This document shows positions 1 to 14,400 of a DNA stretch of 64,000 nucleotides, one piece after another; the first letter of the stretch is position 1, and the number at the start of each line of letters is the position of its first letter. Under the pieces are notes generated by a model, which ran no database searches, had not been told where the DNA came from, and was given only the letters and a program-made list of their open reading frames with translations. The DNA is from Paralvinella palmiformis (taxonomy: Eukaryota; Annelida; Polychaeta; Terebellida; Alvinellidae): positions 1,470,501 to 1,534,500 of the forward strand of contig JAODUP010000040.1 of NCBI GenBank assembly GCA_025642065.1. The letters run 5' to 3'. Both the position numbers and the translations under genes were made by a program.

Positions 1-92
1 CTGACCATCACCAGGCTGTATCTGTACTGAGAGATGCTGGTAATGAGGTGACCATGGTTGTACAGAGAGAGATTATTGTACCTCCTGAACAG
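1..92 (+). CDS. scrib: scrib exon: C-terminal part of PDZ1 (partial at window edge)
   Basis: Codons run from base 3 (the first two bases finish a split or cut codon) to CAG at 90-92, followed by a gtaata donor. The peptide begins DHHQAVSVLRDAGNEVTMVV, the last helix and strand of a PDZ domain, where the H of DHHQAV occupies the ligand-selecting helix-B1 position of class I PDZ domains. The exon continues to the left of the window. Confidence 0.92.
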
Positions 93-3000
93 GTAATACA
101 TGCCACACACACACACACACACACACTTATCTGTACAGTAATTATTAAATAAGCTAAGTTGAATATATTGTAAAAATTCTGGTACTATATTTCAGCACAA
201 CACAGAATCATTAACTGCTGAGAACGAACTTGGCGAAGGAATGGAGATAAAAGGAGAGGTATGTGTTAGTAATTGATAGATTAAACTAATGTTTCTCTTA
301 TTGTGGTCAGGTGAGCACCAATAAAGTGGATTGTAACAGTCCCCTGCCATTTCTAAGACCATTTGTATATCAGGTAGTCACAGATTAATATTGGAGAGTG
401 ATACAGTAGTGCATTGGTTAGAACACCTGGCTGCAAACCTCCAGGTGGTAATTTTCAATCTGGCTCCTACCTGTGTTTGTGGGATTTGTTTCCCTAGTGT
501 GTTGCCCCTTGGCCATGAGTCCCAGGAGTGACCAGCATTGAGGTATTTTATTTATGAACAGAACATTTACAGGAGTATTATGAATAATGGTTAATATAAT
601 GATAATAATTTAACAGTGTGCTATAGTTCATTTTTATTCATCAATAGCTTTCTTAGTCTCATCATGAGATTTGTGTAAATAGTACAACAGATGTGATGTG
701 TTTGTATAAGATTGATGTTTAATTGTAGACAATAGCTACCACATTACATCGTGATAGTCTAGGTCTTGGCTTCAGTATAGCTGGAGGGAAGGACTCAATA
801 CCATTTAAAGGCAATGATGAGGTAAATAGTGTGTTTGTGTGTGTAGATTTTATCATTTGATTCAAGATTACTCCTTGCTTCATTCTATGGTTTCAAAAAT
901 AATTTTGTAATCTTGTGCAGTAATTAATATTGATTGGTTATTCTTGATGAAATAAATGTCTGCTCAGTGGTTTTGTAGCAATATTTCTGAAAAGGTTGTG
1001 TCAACATTGTACAGTATTTATTTGTTATTTTGGAATCTGGCTAACATTATGAATGATTACTAACAAAAGAGAGCATTCTTACTTTGATCTTTAGATAACA
1101 TTGATATTTTGTGTCAGTTGTGTTTTTAGGAATTTCCTCTACAATTTCTTATGAGGTTTGTTTTGTGGCAAGTTTCAAATTATATTGTAGATAGAGCATT
1201 AAATATCAAGTTGTTTGCTTGATGACAAGTGATGCATGATAATTATGGAAATAGGTTGGAATTATTTAAATACTCTAGGGAAATAATAGTTTTAGGTTCT
1301 AATTTTCAGATGTTCAGCATTTTTTAAACAAACCTTTTAAACCTGTACCTTGTTCAAAGCTTTGGAATATCATTTGAGAATTTTATATCTGTTGGATATC
1401 TGGCTCATAATATCATGTTAATGTTTATGATGAAATGTTGTGCCTGCTTCACTGAGATTCCATTTCCTGTTTAAACAGTTATTGTTATCTGGATTCATTA
1501 TATTGTGTATTGGTATCAAGAAGAAATTCTTGGGGTGGTTTTGTGTGATTTTTTGGTTTAATAATTGTTTTATGTCAGTTTTAGACATTGCAAGGTGATG
1601 CAACTAAATAATCTGGCTTTTGTAAAGTAGTTGTACAGGAAAATATGTAACAGCTTTACTGCTTATTTCACTTTTTTCTCTTTCTCATTCCCTGTCTGTC
1701 TCCATTCTGTGAATTTTTCCATCAGAAATATGCCTTTCTTGAGGTTAGTACAATGTATCATTGCTCAGTTGTCTGTGATGGATGATCTTTGGTTTAGTAT
1801 CATTTTATTTGTTCAGAGAACCACCTATTCACCTAGTCATCTGTGATTATAATATTAATAATCACAATGTTTCATCTTCAGGGATAAGTGTAATGTTATG
1901 TTAAACAGCATGCCACAAACTCTGCCACTGTCTTTATTGTATTGTCTGCCCATACAACCATTGCTCGTATAGTGTTAGCCATAAAACCATCCACCCATCA
2001 TTTGTTTAGGCAGTTTGGGATTTGGTTTGGTGGGAATCAACTTCGATAGGTTTGGTAACCCATTTCTAAATGAACATCTTCCCTCCCAACCATGATTTGA
2101 TCGCATTAATCCCAAGGATGTAATTTTTCCCTATTTTACTGCAATACAGGCCTTTAGGTTTGGGCATCAGAAACACTATGCTGCTTGCATCTGTCATATG
2201 TTTCTCAATGCATAAAAAGCTCATCTCATTCTCTGAGGAAGTTCCCACTCTGCTACATGTCCCTGATGAGACCATTGCAAAAGCTAAACAAGGCAGTCAC
2301 TCACTCAATCACTCTGGGTTTTTTTACAATTCAGATTTAAACATTCAGATTTAAGCTTCATCATACATGCTTCATCATGTGTGTGTGTGATCCAGCACCA
2401 GCACCTCTCTCACTCCACCTGTACATTATATTGTACTTGGTCCACTACAACAAGGGTAATGATCTTAGCCAAGCAATTTTTGATCGGGAATCATCAACCT
2501 CTGGCTAACACTATGCTGCTTTGTAATTTTCCTTGGTTGATGTGTTATCATACAAGTTAAACTGGTGTACATTAAGTAATAAGAAAGAGAATTGTTGTTG
2601 TTAATAAGGTTATATAGTTAATGCTTATTACTACTACTTTATCTTAGACTTGTATTGTTCTCATTAGGTGGCCATAGAGTGTTGTTCGCATGATTTTGCA
2701 ATAGGTTGTTTGAGAAATTTCCTAAGAAGAGTAATAGTATAAGACCTTTCAATTTAAGTTATCTTCTTACTGTGAGGTTTTATACAGAAATAGAGATGTA
2801 GCTATTTGTATGTATTAAATGTCAGATTTAATATCATTACATAGAAACATTCAATTGAATGCCAATGGTTAATAGAGCAACAGATATTGTCTTGTTTATA
2901 AATATTGTCTATTTTGTAATATGTTTATAAAGCATCATTGTGTGTGTGTGTGTGATCAGTGTAAATTGATTTTATCATTTTACTTTGCATTTGTTTTGTG

Positions 3001-5374
3001 TCAGTTTAGTTAAGTCAATGTTTGTATTGGTAATTAGCATCTCATTATGTATACAGTAATAATATTGCCATACTTTCAATATTTGAGGTGTCTTGGTGAT
3101 GATCTGTTGTTATTTATTTCTTTCAGTCTATATACATATCAAGAGTGACAGAAGGTGGTGCAGCAGATCGTGATAAACAGCTACAAGTTGGCGATCGTAT
3201 TATATCAGTAAGTATTCCCCTGTGGCTTATCAGTATACGCTATAAACTCAATATTAGATCATTAAACATTATGATCTGAAGTAGTATGGCTAATATTTTT
3301 TGTACCTTGGGTCAGTAGCAGAATACATTTTTTCCAAAGAAGGGAGTTATAGTGTATGTTTGTGTGTGTGTGTGTGTGTTATTAACAAAACCAGGTATTC
3401 TTGTACATAATCACATTTATTTATTCTGTAGATCAATGGTGTAGATATGACGGATGCTCGTCATGACCAAGCAGTTGCCATGCTCACATCATCTGGGAAT
3501 GAAGTCACACTGGTCGTCTACAGAGAGAAACTCGTTGAGAAGGACAGCCAACAGCCAGTTTATCAAAGAAAGAGTATTCTAGAAGTACCAAAAGCTAAGC
3601 CTCTTACATTAGATGAGACTGTCGCTCCAATAGTTGAGGAGCCAGAGCCAGCTGGCAAACTACAATCTGGTCCAGTACTACGTGGTCCTCTTCTGAAGAC
3701 AGCTTCTGTTGTGTCTTCACCATCTGTAACTCCCAAGACAGACTCATCATCTGTTGTGTTTTCTAAGCCATCTCAGCCAATATCTTCAATATCGACTTCA
3801 CCCAAAAAACTGCCACCTCCAATTGCCAGTAAGCCTGTGTTAAGCCAGATGGGCTTGTCGAAGACGACACCTTCTGCACCACACGTGTCTCATGTGGCAT
3901 CAAGCACATGTTCAGTGCCATCAACACACACTACAAATGTGAACAGTGCTCGGACTTACTTCCTCCAGTCTACAAATGCTGTACCACCATCAGTGTCATC
4001 TGGTGGCAGTTTAGTAGAAAAGTTCAACAATCTGGCTAGGCAGCAGAACAAAACAAACACGAATACTGAAGGTTCGTCCTCGTCACCTGTCAGGACGCTT
4101 CCCACTGCCAATAATGCTCTCATTAGCCACAATTCATTACAGGATTCGAAAAGTTTACAGGACAAAGGCAAATCGCCAACACGACTACTGAAACAGGACT
4201 CGCCTCCCATCGAGGTACTGAATGCATGACGTTTTTAACGCCATCACTAACTGGTCCTCCCATCCTGCACGTCTTAACCGACACCTCAGTTCATCTTGTT
4301 GTTATTAATCAGTGTGTGCATCCTTTGTCATTTGGATATGACCCTCTCACATCATATCACATTTTCTCTTCATTTCTTATTATGAGCACATTGGTTCCTG
4401 ACTTGGACACCTTTTAACAAATTTTATCACATAGTTACATGTTAGGTCATGTGTTTAATCATGTTCGTTTTAACCATCAAGGGGTTTTCACAGGGTGAAG
4501 TGTGAATGTGCTTAGCTCACAAATATGATGGTCATGGTGATGGTGGTGATGGTAAAGGTGATGATGATGATGATGAGATAAAGGTACTGTACTTTGTGCA
4601 GATTTAGAGCTAAATTCATCATCAATGTGATCTTTTTCTGTCACCTGCTTTATATAACATAAATGAATTGAATGGATAGAAATGAGTGGGATAGATGACT
4701 GAGCACTGATGAGAGTGAATGATTGAAAGTTAATGACTTTTTAGGGATGTTGAGAGGTTATGAGAATTAATTATTACGGGGGGTGTGAGCTGAGACATAA
4801 GTTAACTGTTGTTGCTGTTTACATGTTGTTTTAGATCATGGTTATTATACATTAACATCATTATAAACATTATATATTATTATCTTAATCATTATAAATC
4901 GATTTGAACTTGTAATAAAACATTGTCAGTTGAAGCATGTGTGGTTGATTTGCATGCTTTGTTTGCTAGTTTGCATAGATGACCAGATGTTCACTAACTT
5001 TCCCATTATGCTTCTTTGCTGATAGTACCACTGCTGTTGCTCTTACTACAGCTGCATGTTAACATATCTGCTTCATCTAACAGTATTATGATCAAGACAA
5101 TTGATTTACTTACATCAATGGCATACCTTGGGTGTCTGGCACACAAATAATCTTTAGCCATATGTATATTGATGACATCATCTGCTAGCATATCATTTAT
5201 GTAGCAGGCACTAATAATAATAATAATAATGCCAATAATAATTATAATTTAGTTTTATTATATCATTTACTGTTTTACATTTTTTTTATGTCTTGCTGAA
5301 TTTCCATGCTCAGTGCACTAGAGGGGAACAAGTAATTGATGTTGCTATCTGAATTTGTTTAATTCACCCATGTC

Positions 5375-5438
<64 letters not shown>

Positions 5439-8400
5439 GTAATGTCTACCAAATATGCAGTTTGAAAAAGAAAATTAATATAACTACTAGTGGCTTGAGT
5501 CATGTTAACTTAATTGCATTTTACTGTTTATTTAAATTATGTTGAACAAATTTATATGAAGATGCCTTATGACAATCTACATATTTAATCAATAGTGTTG
5601 AAAAATATTTTGTGACATCATTATGCCATTCATATGTCATCAATATATATCTCCTCTTTTGAGATTCATAGCTTATGATTCCTTCCTATAGCAGTAGGCA
5701 TATACCAAGAATGCTTATTAATATATATATATATATATATATTAGAGAGTGAAAGAGAGCTGTGTGCTGTTTATCATGTTACTGATAATCTTCACTACAT
5801 TTCTATTCATTTAAAAATATGTTCGTTTTAATAGAATTATCAAATTGTTTAATCCCCATATTATCATGTACTACTTTAATTCCCAAGTTGGTCCAGCTAT
5901 ATGTGACAATGTCTTGTCATGGGAACCAGTGTGGTCATATTGTTACCTTGTATTCGGTTTTGCTTGATCTCACCTAAATCCAGAATCATGATGTTATTTT
6001 ATAATATCATCTTGTAGATATAAACATCTGATAATGATATCACCATTCCGTCAACAATGATCCAGTTTATAATATGTAAATTGTCCATGTCATATTTTAC
6101 TAATGCAAAATTATAAAAACTGATCCGAGATTATTAAGATTTTCAGTAACATGATATGAAATTCAGTTTCCAAGATTATTATTATTACTCAAAGTTGTAT
6201 AAATTATATACACCATCGTAGCTATCAGGCAATGTTCTTTTAATACAATTAATAGCGTCCTACACTGCAGATCTCCAAATTGTGGCATTGAATTCTGGTG
6301 TTGCCATGTTTGTAGACGTTTCTACCATCAATAAATTCCTGTGGAGTAGCCCATCAGTGCCATGTGAGATGAAACCTGAGGCACTCACTCCAAAAGTGGG
6401 CAGCTAGGTGTTGTCAGATGTCTTCCCTTGTTCAAGTTGAGGACGTTTTCTCAGCTGTAGTCTGCCCATATTATAGCATTAAAATAGATCAGTCAAATGG
6501 TGTTGTTACAGTAACAACAACAGTTAGCTGAAGTCAGAAGAGCACCTTTACTCTTCCTTACAGTAGTTCGACTTATCTGTATCCATTCCTTATGTCAAAC
6601 AGAAATATCACTTGTTGCATGAGTTACCACTACGTTATTTTCCTGATACATCACTTAGTATAATAGTACAACTGTTAATGTGTTGATGTACTTGGTATAC
6701 ATTCTGGTATAGCTGTTAATGTGGTGAAACAGCTGTTACTATTGTGATAAAGCTGTTTATTGACCAGTAAAGGTTTTCTCTCTCACTCTAGTAACAAGCT
6801 CAATCCAGCCGTTGCATGTGTGTTGAGATCTTTCCCTAAGCAGTCACCACTCAGTTATGTGTCTCAGGTGTGGCCAGCACTGAGGCAAAACAACTCAATT
6901 CCAGTAATAATCAGTTGTTCCACTGATTAATACTAACATCATTTTATATCTCCAATAGAAAGTATCAATCCAAACCATCCGAGACAAATGGTGGTTTTCC
7001 TCAAAATATATAACCTGACTTCTTTCATGGTACTGAAGAAGGAAAATGAAAATAATAATAACAATAATCTAGTTTTAATAAAGCAGCCATATTAACAGGA
7101 ATCATTCAAAGATTCTGTATTATAAACCCACAATATAAACTACTTGGAAACATTGATGGATGTATATTATTTACATTACAAAGCAACTGGTGATTCTTAA
7201 GAGGAGATTTCACACTTTAAAAAAACACTGTATATTATATTGACTCTCAGATTGTTTGGTAATCTTCACACTCGAGCTTAGAAAGATTATTTTAATTGGC
7301 TTTGGTAACATTTTAACACAGTCTACTGTAATGGGATGAATGTATCAAGTTTGTGTTACAGCATGCTGCTCTAGTCTGTTATTGCCTGCTTCACCAAAGT
7401 AGAAAGTGTAAGGTATCTGCTGTAATTTTGTTCTGCATCTGTTAGCATGTATTGTTTGTCACAGACATTGGTACATATCTTTGATGTGAATATTCTTCTT
7501 CTCTAAGGGTAACAAATAAACAATTCTAACCAGGATGCAACAACATGTGATTAAATTGCTGAGGGAGGGAGTACTGAACCAATCTGTGTGGGAAAAAGAG
7601 TTTGTTGCCAATGCAAAAATTTGTAGTAAATACAGGTGTTCATTCCATTTTGTAGAAAATGGTTGAATTGGACTTAATCACAAATCTGCTGAAAATGGGA
7701 ATAATTCTACTCCCAACCAGCTAGAGTAACCCCAGCCTATTTTGGCCACCCATAGAAAATTTTGACGGTAATCCAGATTTCTAGATTATATAATCAAGAT
7801 AATTATCTTATTTATATTAATATTGCCAGTATGGGCATTTGTTATAATGTACCATCTGAAGAAAAGCTAATCATCTAAAACCTAATCAGCTTACTCTACT
7901 AAGCAGAGTTTAAATTTAAAATCTGAATCAAGTGCATCATTACTTAAAGTTTTGTAAGTATTGGTGTTTTCATTCCCTATTTATAAAATATACTAATATC
8001 ACATGCCTTTGTGTCTTTCCAAAATGTAATGATCTAGTATAAACCAGCCATCTAAATTTCTGATGACATGTTTTAGCTTAATTTATATGCAACACACTAT
8101 GATTAACCATGGCCTAGTTGTAACCTTGTTCAGAAATATCTGGCATTATCTCCTGCCACTAGCTCATCATATTGAGGGAAGACTATAATTACCATATCTT
8201 GTCAACATTTTAAAGATGCTATTTTGTTCAGGACAAATCCAAGATCATCATAAAAGTCTACATGGCCTTCACTGACTGAATGATAGCATTCAAAATATAG
8301 TTTAATAACCAGCTGTGAAGAAGGACAAATTCATGGCAAGAAGCAATCTGTTGATGATGGAAAACATGTCATGACTTGGTAGTATCAATAATGGACTAGA

Positions 8401-11400
8401 ATTTGGTACCTTTGAATTCATCTGCTGACAACTGACCTTTCATGTACTTCCATATTTAAAGTGCCTTGAAACAGACGTGAATGAAGAGTGTCGTGTTACA
8501 TAAATTTAGTACCAAAAGATTCCCCTAAAAATGGGACAACAGACAAAATTAAATTGTGTCCATTTGATATGTAATGTATATATTCTGTGTTGGCTTAATG
8601 AGTATGTTTTGTTCCTACAGTGATGGGACATTCCATTTCTGCCCACCATTTAATAAAAGCTTTGAAGTGATTATTTCATTTCTTTAGGGGTGGTAATGAT
8701 TTTGGTTGTTTGTTCTAGGAAACCAGTACTATGGCTAAACAAAGAGTCACTCACAGTTACACTACTCTTAGATCCCAAGCTTACTGTTCCATACATGGCC
8801 AGAAATAAACATCAAGTGTATAATTAGGTTACTGACATCCTTGAAAACTACATAATAAACAACTGATACACTGGGAGTTGATCAAAGCAACACAAAATGT
8901 TTTAAGACAGACAGAAAATGTCTATTTAGTTGACAACCAATATATATATATTAAGACATTCTGCTCTATTTTGAAGCTAATTCTTTGGTGTAGTTGTTAG
9001 CACATTGTTCTGTGATAGGTTTTAATCCCAGCATTATCTGTCTCTGTGAACTGTTTCATCCTCCATTACAAAATCTCGGCCTGATTTCACTAGAGAATAG
9101 TTCCTCAGCTGCATGTCCGAGATGAAACCAGTATTAAGGTTAAACATAACACTCATCTATTTTTTAGAGTTGTGTGTGTGTGTATTTGTGTAATCTCTAA
9201 ACAAAATAGGTGCTATTAATTTGTTATTTTGCCACAGTTAACCCATTTAATTTTTGTTGTAACAATAAAACATTTAACCATGAATGGCCTTAGTAAGAGT
9301 ATATATTTTTACTAATTTTTGCAATGAATACTATCAAATCACTATTACAATATGTACGTGTGTATGGATATATTTATATATATATAACTTATTAGTAAGT
9401 GTTTTATGTATTTATTTTATACACATTCATATATTGTTACTATAATGATGGTTCTCTATTTGTAGAGAGTATGTATTGTGAAGGCTGGTGGACCATTAGG
9501 ACTAAGTATTGTAGGTGGTATAGACCACACAAGTCATCCATTTGGTGTTGATAACCCAGGGATCTTCATATCAAAGGTAAGACTCAGTAGGAGCCGAGTA
9601 GCAGGATTCCAAACCCCACCACCATTACTTCAGCATCAGGGCTCAAATTGGATCAAAAATGTTGCTGGCCCTTTGGAACAGTAATTATTGAGAAAAATTC
9701 AAGTTCTTTTTAAAGTTGCAAATACTCACCTGACATCAAATCAAGTGGTGCCTGAATGCAGCAACAAATATAACAGATGAGGTTTTGAATTTTGAAAATT
9801 GGATGCTCTCTGATATGGCAATTCTGATGTTATTCTATGAGAGGTTTTATGTACTATTTAAAAAATAGGTTTCCCAAATGTTAGTTATATATTAAAATTA
9901 ATTTCAATCGGAAGTATATTTGATTTTTTCTTAGAAATAAAGTTACAGTGGTTTTAAAACTTGCTTTGCTAGCATTTCATATGGCCGAAACTTTAATCAA
10001 GAATCTTCGGGATGTGACATTATCTTTTCAAAACAAAAAAAAGACCCCAAACACTCCATGTGGCCTTGTTTAACCTGTGTTACGTGTTCCATAATGTCTT
10101 TATTAAACATCTATAATGTTGTATTGTGTCATATACAATTATGCAAAGAAACATATATCAAATATCAATGATTATATCCGACGTGTAAGTACCATCAAAA
10201 CCCGGCTTGAAACAACAACCCCCTGAAAATTAAAAAAACAAATGGCTAAAAAGACACACCAGGGACGGCACATTGCTGTATAGACTAGTATGGGCCACAT
10301 ATGGGAGAGCCCCATGCATCCACCAGGCTTCTGTGTACAGACAAATACCAATTTATTTTAAATGAAGTTATACCATGGGGAAAGAAATACTGACATTCAG
10401 GTTCAGTGTGTTGACTTATCAATTAATCTTATACCAACACAAACAAATACACACCAATCCGCCGGGGCTGGGTGGCGGTGGCTGCTCTGGGTTCACGTAT
10501 GCATTTGCTGCAGCTAATTCCCCACAATTAATACCGGCTGTGACCTTTTTCACTAGTGTTTCAAAGCTGTAGGGCTTGATATCCCTGAAAATCTCAAAAC
10601 TTCAGTCGGAATCTGATATTTTGTCTGTCAACTGGTCAGAACGATTATAAACAAAGATGGCGTCACACAATAACCTCTAACGAGTGTAGTACACACTAGC
10701 AACGGCTTGTTAAAGTTAGGAAATTATAGATTTGGGGTTCATTTAATGTAAATATGATAGCTGGTGGTTAGAATTGTTTTGAGTGCTGTAGTGAATCTGA
10801 TAGGCAATAAAATAATTGTTTGTTACTTTATATTTACTTCGAAATGTGAAAATTCTTTTCCCGTCACCTTTAATGATACAGATGTAAAACAATCATGTAT
10901 CTAGTTGACATCAGAGGGAATTTGTTTTCATATCATAATTACTGTATGCAGTATCTAATTAAAGCCTAATAACTCTCTAACTGTGAAAAACATATGAAAA
11001 CTATTTTGTGCACAATACTGGACTAAACTTTGAGTGAAATATGATTTAGGATGGGAAAACTTACAGTATATTAGGGGAGGAACTATTGAACATGCACCTA
11101 ACGACCTGAATGATAACTGGATGAGATCTATAAGAATGTTGAACTACACAATGTGAACGTTTACACATCTGATTGGGATTCGATTTGAAAACTTACACCC
11201 CCTAAGCCATTTGAACATGTCAAACATTTGATTATATGCCAATTTGAAGCCCTGGAATATGTTCAAGATGCTATTTGTGTATAATATTTGAGTATAATAT
11301 TTTGCCATATAACTAAGTTCTCATTAAATTTGATTAATTTTTATCAGTTGTTTCTCCATTCAGAGCATTTTTATCTGTTCTATTTCCATTCACTTCATTT

Positions 11401-14400
11401 TTTTCAATTCCGAATTCATATCAAATATTTAACTGCATTAGCTATTATGGCAGTTGAATATATTATACAGAGTAATGGAAAAAAATTCTAAGAGTCACAT
11501 TAACTGACCTATTGGTTAATTCACAAAATGTGTTACATTGGCAAATCTGGGTTGAAAGCTTAGCATTGTGTTTATATTTTGGGGGTTTACATAGAACCAA
11601 TTTCAATAAATAGAATTCAGTGTACATGACATGAATAAATGAAGTTATAGTATTATTCACTGGATTTTATCAGATTCAAATGTTAAATGTTCCCTCAGTT
11701 GGCATTTACCAACTATGTATTATTTTCATGTATTATAACAATAGGAATTCTTATGTAAGGTCTCAGCAACCATATTTTTATTCTCTTTGTAGAAATGAAT
11801 GATATATTCCACAAATTCCATTTTGGGAGTTTTGCCAGATGTTGACAGTTTTCAGTTTTCTTTAATAATAATAATGATAATAGTAATAGTATTTTATAAT
11901 TTATGTAGCACCTTATTGTACTTGAATTGCTATAAGTGCATTCCAAAAAGAATTAAAACATATTCTAAGATCATATAGCACAAACACATTTTATACATTA
12001 ATATACTGGTTTATGTATTATAAATAGGCTAATTTAAATAAGTGGGTTTTAAGAACTGTACAAAATATTTCTTTACTTGCTACAATTTTAATATGATTTG
12101 GCGACTTATTCCACTGCCTGGGACCTGATGCTCAGAAGGATTTTCCCCCATACATTGCTGTGTGGCTTTTTGGTACTGTCAAAAGTGAACAGGATTCAGA
12201 TGGAAGCATTCTCACTGGTATATACTTTTGGATCAGATCACTTAGATACAGTACTTTGAATGTGTAAAACAGGATCTTGTATGTACTTGCAAATAAGTCC
12301 TATATTTCTTATTTGATAACAACAGGACTTACATGTAGAATTCACCTGCTTCCCCATTCCTAGAGTATTATCTAATATAATCCCTAGATTTCTGACAGAC
12401 ATGGAAGAATTTATGTAACTGGATCCTACCTTAATGTGAAGATTCTCAGTTTTCTTCTCATGTTGCTTAGATGAGAAACAATGAATTCATCATGTTGCTG
12501 TTAATCCAAATACTCATGTCTTCAATACAAGCTTCAATTGAAGATAAAATATCATCCCATTTATCACACGGCTTTGAGGTCTTGTATACTTGTGTATCTT
12601 CGGCCTAATAATAATATTTAATATTATGCTGTTTAATAGTTTCACCAACTGGTTCAGTATACATACAATAATTCTTTGGGTGGATTTTATGTTAAGCGTT
12701 TTATCCCCTTTAATGTACTGACATATATTTTCAAGATTACTGTTATGATGAAAACAGGCATTTAAACTCTTGTTTTTAATGGCTAAATGATATCTTAATT
12801 AGAGTATATTGGAGTATATTTTGTTGATGATTACTATTGACCTAGTATAACCATGTGTGCTATAACTCACATTTCAACAAATAAGATGTCACAGAAAACA
12901 CAGATATCATTTTCTAACTATAGTTATTACAGACTGAATTTCTCGATAAAAAGTAGTTAAAGCATGCTCCACTGGACAGTAGAGTATCTAAGCAGCACTA
13001 AAATATGTTGATAGACCTATCCTATTTAGGCAATTTTTTTACTAAACAAGTGGAGCTATTAAAAATTTGGTTTCTGTGATCTAGACTGATCCCACAATAA
13101 TAGACCTTTACAACTAATTTTCACAGACTTTTACAATTCGGTTCACCGCCCAGAGCAGGGGAGGCAGAGTTTCATGGTTTTCAATGTAGGCCGGATTCTT
13201 TTTCTGAACATCTCTGTTTGAACAACGATCTACTGCGTAATACAATTGGAATTCAGATAGGAAAATACTTCTAGTGATAGATTAGTTTCTTGTTGGTCAT
13301 TCCATTAGTAACTACTTCTTTAGCGAAGTCTGCTCGTATCAGTTATCGCTTGAAAATTGAAATGGGAACAGATGGAGTTTGTTTACATTTTAAAATCAAC
13401 TTATGGTTCGCGTTAATTCACGAGAAATAATACCCAAATGCAATATATTGATGCCGGATTATTGCTCTATCAATCAGTACTTTTGTGTAACACAATATGT
13501 CTCCGATTTGATTAGTATTTTCAATCTAAATAGCACATCCGTTTGTTTATTAAAATTATGCCATCTATGCCACTGCATTATCACTGACGTGCGCATGCGC
13601 CATGAGTCTACTGCTAGATGATGCTACATGGAAAATGACCACAAATAAAACAAATTATTGAAGATATCTCTGAATTGTCCTGGTAAAATGATAGTATTAC
13701 AACTGCCTTGTCCATTTTCGATATTATTATAAATGGCCAAAGATGTGTATTGAAGAAACAATATGGGAAAGCCACTGCCTATACATAAACTTTTGCTACG
13801 AATACAGCAATCCTCTTGTACACAGGAAATGTGTTCTGCGAACTACCACATAGAACTTCCAATTTAATCTATTTTGTTTACTAAATCAGTCTTCTTTGAA
13901 TAGAAATATACTAAATATCAACTTATCTTTCATTTTCCTTTACTGACTGTTGGAATCGTGGAGCATTATCACTGGCAATGATCATTAAAATATCTCGTGT
14001 ACACACTGAAAAGGAACAGGGATCCAGACTCTGCGATTGTAGTGGTTCTAAATCCTGCCGCCAGATGTCACTAGCTTAATTGGCAAGGTCTATTATGATA
14101 GCTATAATCTTTTCTTGTGACATAAACTATATGAAAAGACCTGTAATATGATTGATTCTGACTGATGAAATGGCTTCTTTCTGGGCTATGTCAGGGAATC
14201 CTAGGAGTTGTACTCTCTGGAAGTAGTATTTAGTTCTTCCTGGTGAGTGAATTCCTTCAGTAGAAACTCGGCAATTCCAGTTCTGGTGTGGGATTAACCC
14301 ATGGTCTGATACTAACAATTTGATTGGTTCAGTCCCCTGTCTGGATATACATTATCTCTATCAGCTTTTAATATAGCATGTTACACTTTAGGGTTAGGTA

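Larger units (their letters stand above)
259..3126 (+). other. scrib introns within the PDZ1-PDZ2 region
   Basis: Noncoding except the exon at 729-821. The intron at 259-728 carries an old SINE (401-550). The intron at 822-3126 is AT-rich, with a possible SINE tail (sequence near 2285-2315 ending in CACTCACTCA) and a short GT run (2940-2954). Open frames here are short and unlike known proteins. Confidence 0.7.
4215..9465 (+). other. scrib intron, 5.25 kb
   Basis: AT-rich. It contains a GATGAT run (4527-4575), an AT run joined to an AGAT run (5377-5438), an AT run (5719-5742) and a SINE-A 3' part (6800-6900). A possible degenerate SINE with tRNA-like head lies near 8990-9150. No gene is evident. 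Confidence 0.7.
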
